Shown here in pieces: positions 21,801 through 34,500 of a DNA stretch of 64,000 bases. This stretch comes from Bretschneidera sinensis. Taxonomy: Eukaryota; Streptophyta; Magnoliopsida; Brassicales; Akaniaceae. Positions within the stretch are counted from its first letter, which is position 1. Every line of letters begins with the position of its first letter. The translations under genes and the position numbers were made by a program. The stretch spans positions 32,225,501-32,289,500 of the forward strand of contig CM043700.1 in assembly GCA_023935145.1 (NCBI GenBank). Reading direction: 5' to 3'. A model generated the notes under the pieces. The model had not been told where the DNA came from, did no database searches, and was given only the letters and a program-made list of their open reading frames with translations.

Positions 21801-24278
21801 TTTATATGAAGTCATAACATGAGTAAATGTTCTTTGTCAGCTACTCCATATTATGGCCAATCCAGAATGTTCAGAAAGGTGAGGAGTGCACTAATGATTT
21901 CCTATCTGGTATTGGAGAGGACAAACAGCGATCTGCCAGACTTACGATCTGGTTCCATACACCACAGAATTATTGTATCCAAGTACTATCTCCTAGTCCC
22001 AGACTTGCTGCAATATCTCAGTTAAGCTGTTGCTTGCTGGTAGGTTTGGTATTGATTGACTTTTTCAGGAGTTCGAGAAACACTGCCAGAAATTGAGGTC
22101 AAAACGTCTAACTTCTCTACCCATGAAGCCTTCTATTACTGGAAGTCTACATCGCAGCGATGGGCTTGCTCTACGTGTTTACACTGATATACCTCAAGTA
22201 GAAGAATATTTGACACATCCTGAGTTTGTAATCAGTATGTATTCTGTTCAATTGCTGAAACAACTCAATTTTTCTAAACTGGATAGGGGAGAGGGGTGTT
22301 TTGATTTAAATCTCTTGGTCAATTTCTGGAACTTCATTAAAAGTTTCTCTTTCTTTGTCCCTGTTTTGTGGGTTGTGTTTCTGGTGGGGTTGGTATCAGT
22401 TGAAAAAAAGCTTCTGGTTTTTGTTACTTTGATTATCTTGTATGTTAACTATATTTTCTCTTACTGACTTTCTTTTTCCTCCCTTTTTTTGACTTAAATT
22501 ATCTCTAAATGCTTGCAGCAACTGAACCAAAGGATGCAGATATTATATGGACAAGTATGCAGTTAGATGAAGTGATTAAAAAAGCTGCTGGAATAACAGA
22601 TCAGCAATACATAAATCAATTTCCTTTTGAGGCTTGCCATGTCATGAAACATCATTTAGCAGACTATTTAGAAGGTTGAGTTAGCAAACTCAGTTTTACA
22701 TGCAAATGCTAGCATCATTTAGATAAATGAATCTATGTCCGTTGTTTGTCATGAAATTAAATTTTTTACTTCTCTACATAAATGTTTTTTTACTTTTTGC
22801 TATAATCCCTATCTGTGGAGTTTGGCAAGCTTAAAATATCAAAATACTGGAGGTTGATTAACTGTAGATCTTTTCCTCCCAATAGGCACAGGGATCTCCA
22901 GAATGGTTGCAGCCTACTTATAATCTTGAAACACATCTATCTCAAGTTATCGGTGACTATTATGTGCGCAAACGAGATGGGCTTAACAATTTATGGATCT
23001 TAAAACCTTGGAACATGGCACAAACTATTGATACAACTGTAACTGACAACTTATTTGCTATCATCCGTCTGATGGAAACTGGTCCCAAAATATGCCAGAA
23101 GTATATTGAGCACCCTGCTTTGTTCGGAGGGAAGAAGTTTGATCTCCGTTACATTGTACTGGTTCGCAGTATGGACCCTTTGGAAATTTTCCTTTCAGAT
23201 GTTTTCTGGGTATGCATTTTTGTGGTGTAAATTTGTGTGAGATGCAATATGTTGTGAATGTTAATTCTTCTTCTTTGAATATTTTCTGATATTAAGATGC
23301 TCGTATTTAAGTGGTTCTTTTTGTTTTCCATTTTCAGGTTAGATTGGCAAACAACCCATATTCATTGGAGAAGCACAGTTTATTTGAGTATGAGACTCAC
23401 TTTACTGTTATGGTACTTTTAAGAATCACCTTTTCTCATGATGGATGTGTTTACTATTTAGATGACCATTCGTTCGAAGCAACATCTGTGGGGTTTAAGC
23501 TGAATCTGGATAAAGTAGAACCTTATATTTATTGGAAATTTCTTCCATTTGGAATTATGATTCTATGTGTTGATGCATTTTTTACATTTCGTCCTTTAAT
23601 TACTTTTATGGCTTTCAGAACTATGGTTGAAGATTAAATCACAAGAACACGCCAGAGTTTGCAAGGGAGTTTGAACAGGAACATCACGGTATCTGGATTA
23701 GCCCCAACTTATTTATTCTGCTTGCTTCCCTGACAGAGAATGCATCTTTGCAAATGACAAGTGCATCAGTAACATTATTGTAGTGACTCTTAAGGTATAT
23801 TCTTCTGTTTGCTGCAGTTAAATGGTTGGACATCCATCAGAGAATAAAAAATATGATCCGATCTGTCTTCGAGTCAGCTGTAGTAGTGCAACCTGAGATG
23901 CACAGTCCAAAATTTAGGTCCATGTATGGTCTGGATGTAATGATAGATAGTTCTTTCCAGCCATAATTATTGGAGGTTTGTAACTGAAGCAGCATTCCTC
24001 TCTCATGCTTCTGTTTTTAGTATCACATAATCAGAAAACAGTCTAGCCTAGACCATCTTTTAATAGTCACTATTTGGGTGGTTGTCTTTCATGTTTTGCG
24101 AAAATAACATTAATTGACTGTTATGTAGGTTACCTATTGTTCTGACTGTACAAGAGCATGCAAAGATGATACAGAAGCTATATATGGAGGGGGAGAAGTG
24201 GTCAAAGGTCGTGACTTCTTCAACTATGTGTTCGGTTGTCTCTTTTTAGATGAAACTACTCATGTAAGCCCATTTTAA
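18813..24278 (+). pseudogene. TTLL12: TTLL12-type tubulin-tyrosine-ligase-like protein, broken
   Basis: Homologue of the single plant TTLL12 family member (Arabidopsis At1g77550): an N-terminal LRR-like part followed by a TTL ATP-grasp-like domain. Exons: 18813-19078, 19690-19951, 20252-20377, 20446-20658, 20905-21016, 21127-21383, 21473-21580, 21841-21982, 22079-22234, 22519-22674, 22886-23209, 23338-23412, 23619-23688, 23818-23975, 24129-24278. Recognisable blocks are EDFVKRHGILLAASGLP, ALRHSDEPNFKVAPF, CQKYIEHPALFGGKKFDLRY and KGRDFFNYVFGCLFLDE. Lesions: a base lost near 18940; an extra T near 20270; a frame change near 20600; a small deletion near 20965; TAA at 21172; a frame loss near 22665; TGA at 23628 where Arg is expected; TAA at 23964. 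The start ATG fits the family N-terminus. No intact product is possible. Confidence 0.88.
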
Positions 24279-24497
24279 TTTACCTACAGAGGACATTCAT
24301 TTGTATGACTGTTGTAACGTGCAATACCAAATCTCCTGAGCCATAATATCATTATGTTGCTTTTATTCTATGTTCACTGAAAGATCTGCTTTCTTTGTTG
24401 GATGAGACTTGTGCTGTTATATGCAAGGAGTCTCTCTTTTGTTTGCAGACTTGCAGATTGACCATATTTTGCCATTCGTGTATTACAGAATAGCGTG

Positions 24498-24640
24498 GTG
24501 CTGTTCAAACACTCTCCTCAAAAATCCATCTCATACACTCTAAAAACTTGAAAGGTAGTTGCCACTTAAGTTTCCAAACAGTTACAACTCAAGTTTTCAG
24601 AGTGTTTTTTAGGGTGTTTGAGGGAGTGTACAACAATCAT
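24498..24640. mobile_element. Short foldback MITE
   Basis: The left arm (24498-24552, containing CAAACACTCTCCTCAAA and CACTCTAAAAACTTG) is the imperfect reverse complement of the right arm (24587-24640, containing CAAGTTTTCAGAGTG and TTTGAGGGAGTGTACAAC). The hairpin has about 50-bp arms and a loop of about 35 bp. There is no clear target duplication, so the superfamily is open. Confidence 0.62.
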
Positions 24641-24678
24641 TATTCTATGGAGTTTCTTCTATTGAATTTCCATTGCTC

Positions 24679-25015
24679 TATAGGCTCTCATGTCATTTTC
24701 AGTTTCACTATTATATTTGTTTGTTTTTTAAAATGTAAAATTAGTTTCATGTAAGATTATATAAATTTTCAATTAAATTTTCTTTGTTAGATTGAAATAC
24801 GAAAATAAACGAAGGAAAATGTAAAGAATAAATAAGAAAGATGGTGTGATATGTGAGTTTTTTTTTTTATAGAAAAAACAAGAGTTATTATCATTTTCTT
24901 TTAAAATGATAATTTTTAATGTAAAATAGTTTTCAATATAAAACACCTTACATTCAATCAAACATAATGAAAACATTATTTTACATAAAATCATTTTTTC
25001 ACATTATTTTACCAT
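24679..25015. mobile_element. Possible Tourist-like MITE
   Basis: The left end GGCTCTCATGTCATTTTCAG and the inverted right end GGCTCTGTCATGGTAAAAT share their first bases, and the interior is AT-rich like the element at 6560. The ends match only in part and no target duplication is clear. It lies between the convergent TTLL12-like and TMEM192-like genes. Confidence 0.35.
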
Positions 25016-25561
25016 GACAGAGCCATGACAATATGCTTGTTAGTTTCTATTTTCTAATGCCTTTGATTAAATTCAAAAATCAGGCTTGGCGCAAATTCTG
25101 GCATTTTAGATATCCTATAAAATAAAGATCATTTTCAAAATTTGCCCTTTTGAGTTCTGTTTTTGGCCGATAGTAATATTTATGTTTGCAGATTGAAATG
25201 AGAGACGTTTCCACTTGTTCTGCCAAACAGTTCAGTATTAAAGATAAAGAAAAATATCCATTTGAAACCGCATACAAGATATATAAGAAAGGATACCAAC
25301 AAAAGCTGGATAACCAAGATATATTTCAAAGGGAATCAGAAGACCTGGATGATAGAGCAGTAATTCTATATCCACAAAAAAAAAAGTTACTTCATAAACT
25401 GTCGTGTTAATGGCCGGGAAAAAATAAGGCAAAAAGTCAAAACGGCAATATACATTCAACTATCTGCTCCAGTTTTCCTCTCAAACTATGGATGAGAAAC
25501 ATAATTTCACAGTAGAGTTACAGAATCTTTTGAAATTAGTATGTAATGTGGCTATAAAGAG

Positions 25562-28500
25562 TTAGGCTCCACGCTGCTCACTTGGTTCGGCTGATTCGTG
25601 TGACTGGTTCCTGAGGGAAGAAATTTTCTTTTGTAATTCAAGATTTGACATCTGCTCAACCTCCAATGCTCGCTCAAGCTAGAATTCATTAGTTGTGTTA
25701 GCTTAACCATTTCATAACAAGACAGATGAGGGCCAGGGATTGATAACCACTAAAAGTTAGCAAAAGGAATAGGAGTATAGTACCTTTGCTGCCCGCGTAC
25801 TCCATTCTCCTAAAATAGCTCTTAGCCTTTCATTCTCTTCCACATACTGCTCCAGCATTTTTAACAAAATAAAATCAGGGCAAGTATTTTTCACCAGAAT
25901 AAATCATTGCGTAAAGCATGTCGTGAATAATTAGGTTCGGTTCTCAGTCTTTAAAGCCTCAAAAGTTTATATATCAATAATATGTTTTGAATGTAACTTT
26001 CTAAATTACATTTTGAGGGTGACATCCTTGGGCCTTTGCTCTATGGATAATGGGCGAGAAGGGGTTGGGCTACCAGTTAGATTCAAATCTTAACATGGGT
26101 GACAAAGAAACATTTAGGCCATGATTAATAAGAGAGAAAAAGGAAAGGGAGGAAAGGGAGGAAAGAAATGAGAGTATAAAACACTTATTTTTTGTTTGGT
26201 AGGAGAGAAAAATAAGGTATTGTGGTTTTCTTCCGTCATGTACATTTAAAGTAAAATAAGCTACTCTTTTTTTTTTGTCTTCTTATTTCTTTCCACTTTT
26301 CAATTATTTTTACCACATGATCAATATTTTCTTTTCTTATCATTTTTTTATTCCCTCTCCCTTCTTTCCTTTCCCCTCACATTACTCACATACTAACCGT
26401 AGCTTTAGTTGTTGCCAATGGAAAGTACAAGTCTATGGCCAAACTAGTTTGGCCATAAAGTAGAGGATTACTTTACTCTCATGGAAGCTAGCAGTGGACC
26501 CACAAGCCCCACGCATGTGTAATTTAAAAATGTCATAGTACAAATTAAAACCAATTACAAGAAGCTAAAGGGGTGTACAGGTGGAGTCCTGTGAGGTGCT
26601 AGAGTGTGCACCGGACTGGCTTAAGATATAGTATGGATATATTTTTTTGGATAAGAGGGATATAGTATAAATATATAAATCATAACAAGTGAAAACAAGG
26701 AAAATAGGAGTAGAAATACCATATCTCGAGTATTTTTGGATCATTGCAGCATTGATGTGTGATGAAGGTGCTTACTAGTATTTATATTTCCTAGGTATTC
26801 TGAGTCTTACTCTTACTTTCACAGGTCAAGGCTTCAAGAAACTTGTTCATACCTGATTGTTAGTACTGCGAACACGCTGGACCTCTCCATCCCTCTCAGC
26901 TATCAAAGAGCGAGCAAGTCGTAGTTCAGACTGGATTTGATCCATCTGCAACGCAGATAACCAATCTCAGTATCTTTCACAGTACTTATAAACATAATAA
27001 CATCAGACTATTTTATTTATAAAAAAACATCAGGCTATTTTAGAATTAAGTGAATATGTCGTACATTGATGAGGTAATAACAGAGATGATTGCAATTTTT
27101 CCCTCTTCTTTTAAGGCCATAAGCATAAAGTGCATAACTCATTATATAAATAAAAAATTACCTCAGCTGAAAGTGTCCGCAATTCCTGATCACGAGCTGC
27201 TAACAGATGGGCAAGATCAACCTGAAAAGGAGCCACTAGTGACTGTTAGTCTGATTACTCTTTTAACTGTTCTACTTCTATAAAACAAAGGCCACACCCA
27301 TTAGGTCATTATTAGGGAGAAAAATAGAAGAAATATTTTTCTATAAGAGAAGAAACATTTTTTTTATAAGTAAAATAGAAGAAATCATTGTTATCCAGTC
27401 TTATAAAGTGGATCCACATGGAATACAAAGACCTTGCATACATTAATGTATATAGGAGTTTAACTTATCGATATACCAGTTATTGGGGTCGACAGTCCAT
27501 GTCAACACACCTCCCTATTTATGGTAACAAGGACATACTGATTACTTCATGAGTTCTACAAATAACAGAACATTGATTTAGGCAGATTGATAGTTACCTG
27601 AGGCGTGCTTCCATCATTAGATCGTTCATATTTGCTTAAGCACTCTTGCAATCGGAGAATCTGCACATATAACAAAGTTCATCACAATATTAAGAAGAGA
27701 GAAAGTAATTATGCAAATTAGGGCAGCTCATCATGCACTGTAATGACCAAATCAAACCAACAGGCATTAGTTAGAAACTAGCACGGAAATACTGCCATTA
27801 ACATGTAGTAAGAAACAAAAACTACTGCCATACGTTTTAGCTGACTGTATACCTCCTCACTCAAAAAATGAAGGTTCTCACGCTGATATTGCAACAAGGC
27901 CATTTGCTGATCAGAGAGGCGACCACCTTCATGATACCTGTTGCACCAAGCAATGGAAACAAATTGTAACTGATTGATGATGCATTTGTAGAACCTTGAG
28001 TTTATTTACTATAATTTTTGTCCCATAATAGTTTAATTTGCATATTGCAGCTGCCAGAAATAGAACATTTAAAATCCAGCAGTCTAAAGTGGCATCAGAC
28101 AGTAACATGTAGACAGAAGGGTGAGTTATCGAGTTAATGCATGTTGAAACATTTTATGTGGACAAAAAATAATGGGGCTAAACAAATTGTATGATTACCT
28201 CAAGCCTTCCAAAGAACTTGATGGTTGAAGGGGAGAATATAATGACTTCAAAACATCAGGCTGAGAATTCAATGAATTGTACTGGTGCACATAACCTGCA
28301 AGCACACACAAATATTAATGCCAAAAGGAGAAAAAAAACTGCATAAGGCATACGATTCTAATTAAAAAATTTAAGACGGTCACTAACAGCTACTGATAGA
28401 GCTGTAGATTGGACAAGAAAACAATAACCTCAAGATTAACCACAATGGTATAACAGATATATCCAGCCCAAAAGAAAGGAAAATATAAAGGAAGCCAGGT

Positions 28501-31500
28501 TGGCAAGATAAATCATTCCGTATAGCAACCACGCTATCCAGCATGGAAAATTGGCGATGTTAATCACAAAAGTCTACTAATGAAAATCCAGACGCTAAGG
28601 CAGAGAGAGATATAATAGGGGGAAGTGCATCGAAACTTCGGAATCTTAATAGTATTGAAGGCTCTAACTTCTGCTTAAGAATTTTTTTCCCTTGATAAAT
28701 AAAGGTTCAATATACTTATAAAAAAAAAAGATAAATAAAGGTTCAATGTAAGGGCACCAAGGGGGTGCCAACCAATGTACAAAACTACTTACAAGACAGA
28801 AGCTTTATAAATTCTACAAACTCTTCTTCATTTACAAAAGAAATGGCCATGAAACCAAAGATCTAGAGCATCAAGCCACTTATCTTTAGCCAAAGCAAAC
28901 CTCTCCTCCCCATCAAACACCCTCCTATACATTTCATTCCACACGAACCAAAAAATAGTGAGGAATCAAAACAATATCTTTCTTCAATTCTTTAGGCCCA
29001 CGAATGCCTCTCCAAGCCCCAATATCATTTTCTATAATTTTGGCCCCTACCCAACAAATTCCTAGTAGTCCAAAGGCCATTTCTGACAAATGTCTAGTCC
29101 AAGACCCAATAAGAGGTGATTAAGGTCTCAACCCCCTCCTTGCATGGAAAACACCAGTTGACTAAAACTTTGCCCCTCTTCTGTAAATTATCAAATTGAC
29201 AAGATCATTTCCCATGCCACTTCCCATACAAAGAAAAAAAGCTACTTTTGATGTTGCACAAGTTTCCCAAATAGCTCTCCAAGGAAACTTTCCATCCCTC
29301 TCATCCTGGAGTTAATTACAAGGGTCTTGTAGAAGGACTTAACATCAAAGTTCCTTCCTGCCATTAGCTTCCATGTCACCCTATATTTTCGACTCAAATC
29401 CACCATAGTACCATAGATCTTCTGAAATCCATCCAAATCTTTGAATTTCCCAATCATGGGCATTCCGGGTAAAAGGGACTTCCCACACCATCTCTCCAAA
29501 GGCCAAGGGGACACACGAGCTAATTAAAGCCTCCTTACCCACGCCAAGGAGAAAATGTCTGAAAATTGCTCCAGAAAAGGGTATAGTCCTGCACCAGGAT
29601 CATGCCTAAAGAAGGTGTTAGCACCATTTTCTACCTAAAACAGCAACCAAGGGTAAAGGTCCTCCCATCCTCTTCTAATACATTTCCACACGCCCAACCC
29701 ATAAGGCCCCCTTCATTCGTCAGACATACACCAATTATGATCCAACCTGTACATAACCTTAATAACCCTCCTCCGCATATGATATTTTGAACCATGAACC
29801 TCCATTACTATTTCCCTAAAAGCATTTTGTTGAAAGGGGGAGTGATTCGAGGCCAAAAAAACCTGTTGTTTCACCACTCCCTACTTCAAGTGATATTTGT
29901 ACTCCTCTCTCATATTCCACCATATCTTTTTGCAACCACACTAGGAATATGGAAAAGAAACATAAAGTAGATCAGAAGACTAGAAAAAATTCTTTATAAG
30001 TGACAATTTCCCCCATTTTGATAGAAAACGTTTCTTCCCACCGTCAAATTTCTTCTCAAGCTTTTGGCAAAATGGATTTGCAAACACTTATTCTGAACTT
30101 AGCACGCAATAGGAGTCATATCGAGAGAACTCACATTACATCTCAAAATGCTAGGCAACAAATTCTGATCCACCACTTTCCCAAAAAATATTGAATTTAA
30201 GCCCGAACATCGCCTCAAAACAAAGCAAAATGCATCTAAGTTTAAGAATTTGATCTATATCCATTCCAAAAAATATGATAGTATAATCAGCAAAAACATA
30301 ATAAGAAATGACACCCATTTCTCCACACACTTTGCAACCTCCATCGCTCCGGACAACATTTTGTTAAGCAATCTATCATAAAAATAAATAAATAAACAAA
30401 CAAGAAAGAAGAAAGAAGATTCCCTTGTCCAAGTCCTCCATACGCTTGAAGAAGCTGGAGGGACATCCATTGACCAAGAGGAAAAAATTAGTGGTAGAAA
30501 TACATGTTTTTAACCTGTCTGCACCAACTAGGACCAAACCCCATTATTTCCAAGATATATGAAAGGACAACTCAATTACTTATAAAAAATGAAAGGACAG
30601 CTCAATTAACATGATCATAAGCTTTTCCATGTCAAGCTAGCGAATAATGCCTCCTCCTTTAAGATGAGCATCCAGGACTTCACTGGCAATCAGAGTGGCA
30701 TTCAAGATTTGCCTACCTCTACAAAGTCTGGTCCTTGGACCGGTCCCATCATTTTCCCCACAATCCTCTTCAATTTCAAAGCCTACACTTTGGAAATTAT
30801 TAGTTTAAAGTATTTGATGTTGACAGCTTCACCCTTCTTAGGAATAAGCACCACAAAGGCCGTATTCAAACAATCCACAAATTTTCCGTTCTATGAAAAT
30901 CCTCTAAAATTCTTAGGATGTCACCTCTAACCACCTCTCAATCTTGGAAAAAAGCAATAGTGAAGTCATCAGGACCCAAAGCTTTATCATGATTGCAATT
31001 ACAGCATGCACTATCTCCTCCCCTGAAAGAGACCTTTATGGCCAATGAGTCAATTCCCTTCGTATACTCTCAAAGCAGGCCTACAACTCCAAGTCTCACT
31101 AAGCTCCTTGTAGAAATTACAAATAGCCTTTTCCATCATCCCCACACTATCATACACCACCTCGACAATCTCAACCTTAATCTCCTATAGGCAATAGCAA
31201 CCCTTTGGAAGAACTTATAATTTCCATCCCCCTCTTTAAGCCATAAAAGCCTGGACTTTTCAGCCAAGAAGTCTTCTCCATAGAGATCACTTCAGCTATC
31301 TTCTTAAGCATGACTCCTCTATCCATCTCCTCATTAGAAAGCCCATTCTGACCTCCTTATCATCTAAGTTACAGATTTTATTTCAATAAAAAGCCTTTCT
31401 TGGTACGAATGTTCCCAAGATTCTCCTTGTTCTATATGTTCAACTCATTTGAAAGGGCTTTCAACTTCTTTGCCATCACGAAACTACCAAAGCCTTCCAA

Positions 31501-34500
31501 TTGGTTTTCGTCCCACCACCCCTTCACTAGCTCCTTAAAGTTGTCCCCTTTAAGCCACAAATTCTATAAGCGAAATGGAGTAAGGCCCCATTTAATTCCC
31601 TCAACTTCCAAAAGAACAGGATAATGATCCATGTGAGAGTAGGAAGACACTTCTGGACAACACTAGGAAAAATTCCTCCTCCCAACTCCCGTGCACCAAG
31701 AACCTATTGATCCCTGATAGAGTGGATGTCTCCAAAGTTGGACCAAGTGAAAAAAAAAACTCCCAAGAGTGGGAGATCGATAAGCCCATTTGAACTAATA
31801 AAACCTAAAACCTCACTCATGGAAGCTCTCTTCGATTCTTTCATGGGGACAAATAATCACCTTGAAATCACCCCCAACACCGCAGCACTTCCCATCTCTC
31901 CCAACTTCCGCAAGCTCCACCCACATCCTTCCCCTCACTCCTCTTACCCAGTACCAAAAGTCCGGCAAAAATACAATCCACACTACAGTCCTCCATCCTC
32001 AAACGCAAGACAATGAGAGCATGCCCATTAAGAAATCAACCAAGTGAACCACCTTCATCGGACATTATCAAAATCCCTCCCCATGCACCTGAAGTCAATA
32101 GGAAAAGCTGCACAAACCTTCTCAATCCCCAGACACTTCTCACTACTACATCATTAATCACCTCTATCTTTGTCTCTTGCAAACACAATATCACCCTTCC
32201 ACATCCTTAGATAATTCTTTATTAATGTTGTTATCCATAGATCTCATTCCCCTCATATTTCAAGAAAGAACCTTCAATCCCATTAATATGCACGTACAAA
32301 TCAATCCTAGAACCAGTCCCACCTCCACCCTTCTCATAGTTTACCTCACATTCCAGGCTCCTTATTTCCCGATTCAGCTCCCCATTATTCCTACAAGAGA
32401 TAGGTCACTCCTTCAATCCTAATTTCTCTCCTCTTTTCTTTTCTTCTATATTTCATCAAACAACTTAAATGCTTTATCCTCAAAAGAAACACCCAAGACT
32501 TTGCTCACTTTGCTTAAATTTTTTAAACCCAATTCGGCACTTGTTCTTAGAAGAATTCACAATACTCTCTACTCTGCAAGAACATATGCCTTTCATCCAC
32601 CACTGAAGCATCTCCATCCCTATCTCCATCTCATCACCTATAACCATCCTCCACCACACCCATATCATTCCTAGAAACATCGGCCAACAACCCCTCATCA
32701 TTACCTGATTACCCAGCTTCACCAATAGTTCAAAACACTTAATCCTGCTTCCTCCTCCGGAAAAATCACCATTTACGGCCCATCCTGGTTAATCTCCGTC
32801 AAGGTCAGCGCCCTCCCATGGAGATTCCTATGTAACCAGAAGACCAGTGATCAGTTGTTCCTTCTAATCCTACAATGCCAATATTTTCCCCCTTTCCCAC
32901 GACTCAATTAGCCATTCAAGTTCTTGGCCATCAAGAAAAATTGAAGTTCATCGTCTACAAGTATTCTCCGTTATCCTAAAGAGATCAACTCTCTCACCCT
33001 CAACAAAAAGTCAAATGATCTTTGCTCTATGCAAACAAATCGCTGGCCATTTGGTCTCATCATTTGTTAGAGAAGAACCCACTCAGCTCTACTATCAATA
33101 AAATTAACCGATATGATCTTGGGAATTGAGATTCTCATATATTTGTCAAACAACCAACCAAACTCTAGCATTTGCTCGAAATTTGGATTCCTATCTCATA
33201 TGCCCACACAATTTAGAGGCCCAATTTTTTTTTTTGAGAAAATGGTCAAGTAATCTTTTACGTGGTTTATCAAATTAAAAGATTGCTTAGAATGGTTAAT
33301 TGTTATTCAAAGGAAACCAAAAGTGAGGTCATGCTCAACTCAGAAAGTTCACGAGAGGTTTCTATAAATTGCATAAGAGCACAATATGATGATATGTTCA
33401 GAGACTTAGAGAATCTAAAAGCACATTTAATTATTTGTTAGGTATTCCCAAATTAGTCAAATCGAAATCTTGATTTTGTGAATCAAGAATCGAATGGTAG
33501 TATTCATTACAAACTCTTAAAATAATTAAAATTGACATGTATAAATGTAAAACAAAGAAAACATATTAAAAGTGAAATATTTTAACATATATTGAATAAT
33601 TATATGACCAATTGGAAAGACATTTATCTCTACGCAAGTAATGTTAGTCCGAATCTCACGACGATCTACTCCAAATAACATATTATAGTCATATATAATA
33701 ATAATTTGATAACAACTAACAAATAGAAACTAAGATCGCACAATAACACAATGTAATAAATTAATAAATAATATAACAAAGTAATAAAATAAAACAATAG
33801 TATTACTATACTTAATGGTATATGTATTGAAATCAAATATACGAATGCTATAGGGCTTGTTTGTTGCATCACAAAAATCTAAAATTTTTAGAATAACTTA
33901 TGAAAGAGAAAAACTAATAAACTATGTTTATTTTAGTCATAAACATTTGTCTTAAACTTTTTTTCTATAACCATTTTTTTATAAAAAAAATTGTAGGTTT
34001 TACGGAATGGAGCAAATCAAACGAATCGAATTGAAACGAATCATACTAAATTATAGATTCGGCACTGATTCAGGATTAACTCTGATTCAACATACCAATT
34101 CAAATCGTTTAAGTCCTAAATCGAATTGTACGAATCAAATCGTGATTTTCTGATAACTATGCCAACATCCAATAAACCAATTTTACTCCTACAATGCAGT
34201 TATCACAAACAAAAATCCTCAAATGCTCTTAAAAGTATGTATGAACTCACCAATATATACAGATATAAAAGAACCGGCACATATTGCTTCAACCAACATG
34301 ATGATCCTGCAAATTAATTGAGTATATAAGGATATTATCAAAAATCAATGGTCCAACAAGAACAATTAATATTCAGTTGCATCTTTCATTTCGGTCTTGG
34401 CCAACAAGAACACAGACTAACAAATTGGGAAGGGAATTGCCAGCAAACAATAGTATCAGAATGTTATAAATTAAAATCTTAGATCCTTCTAGGACGATAT

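Noticed and set aside
29242..29514. Possible host protein on the minus strand
   Set aside because: It matches the zinc-binding tail region of plant LINE reverse transcriptases and lies in a larger LINE.
33440..34170. Defined hAT element in the TMEM192 intron
   Set aside because: Typical CGAATC words, but ends and target duplication could not be fixed; kept only as a low-confidence repeat.
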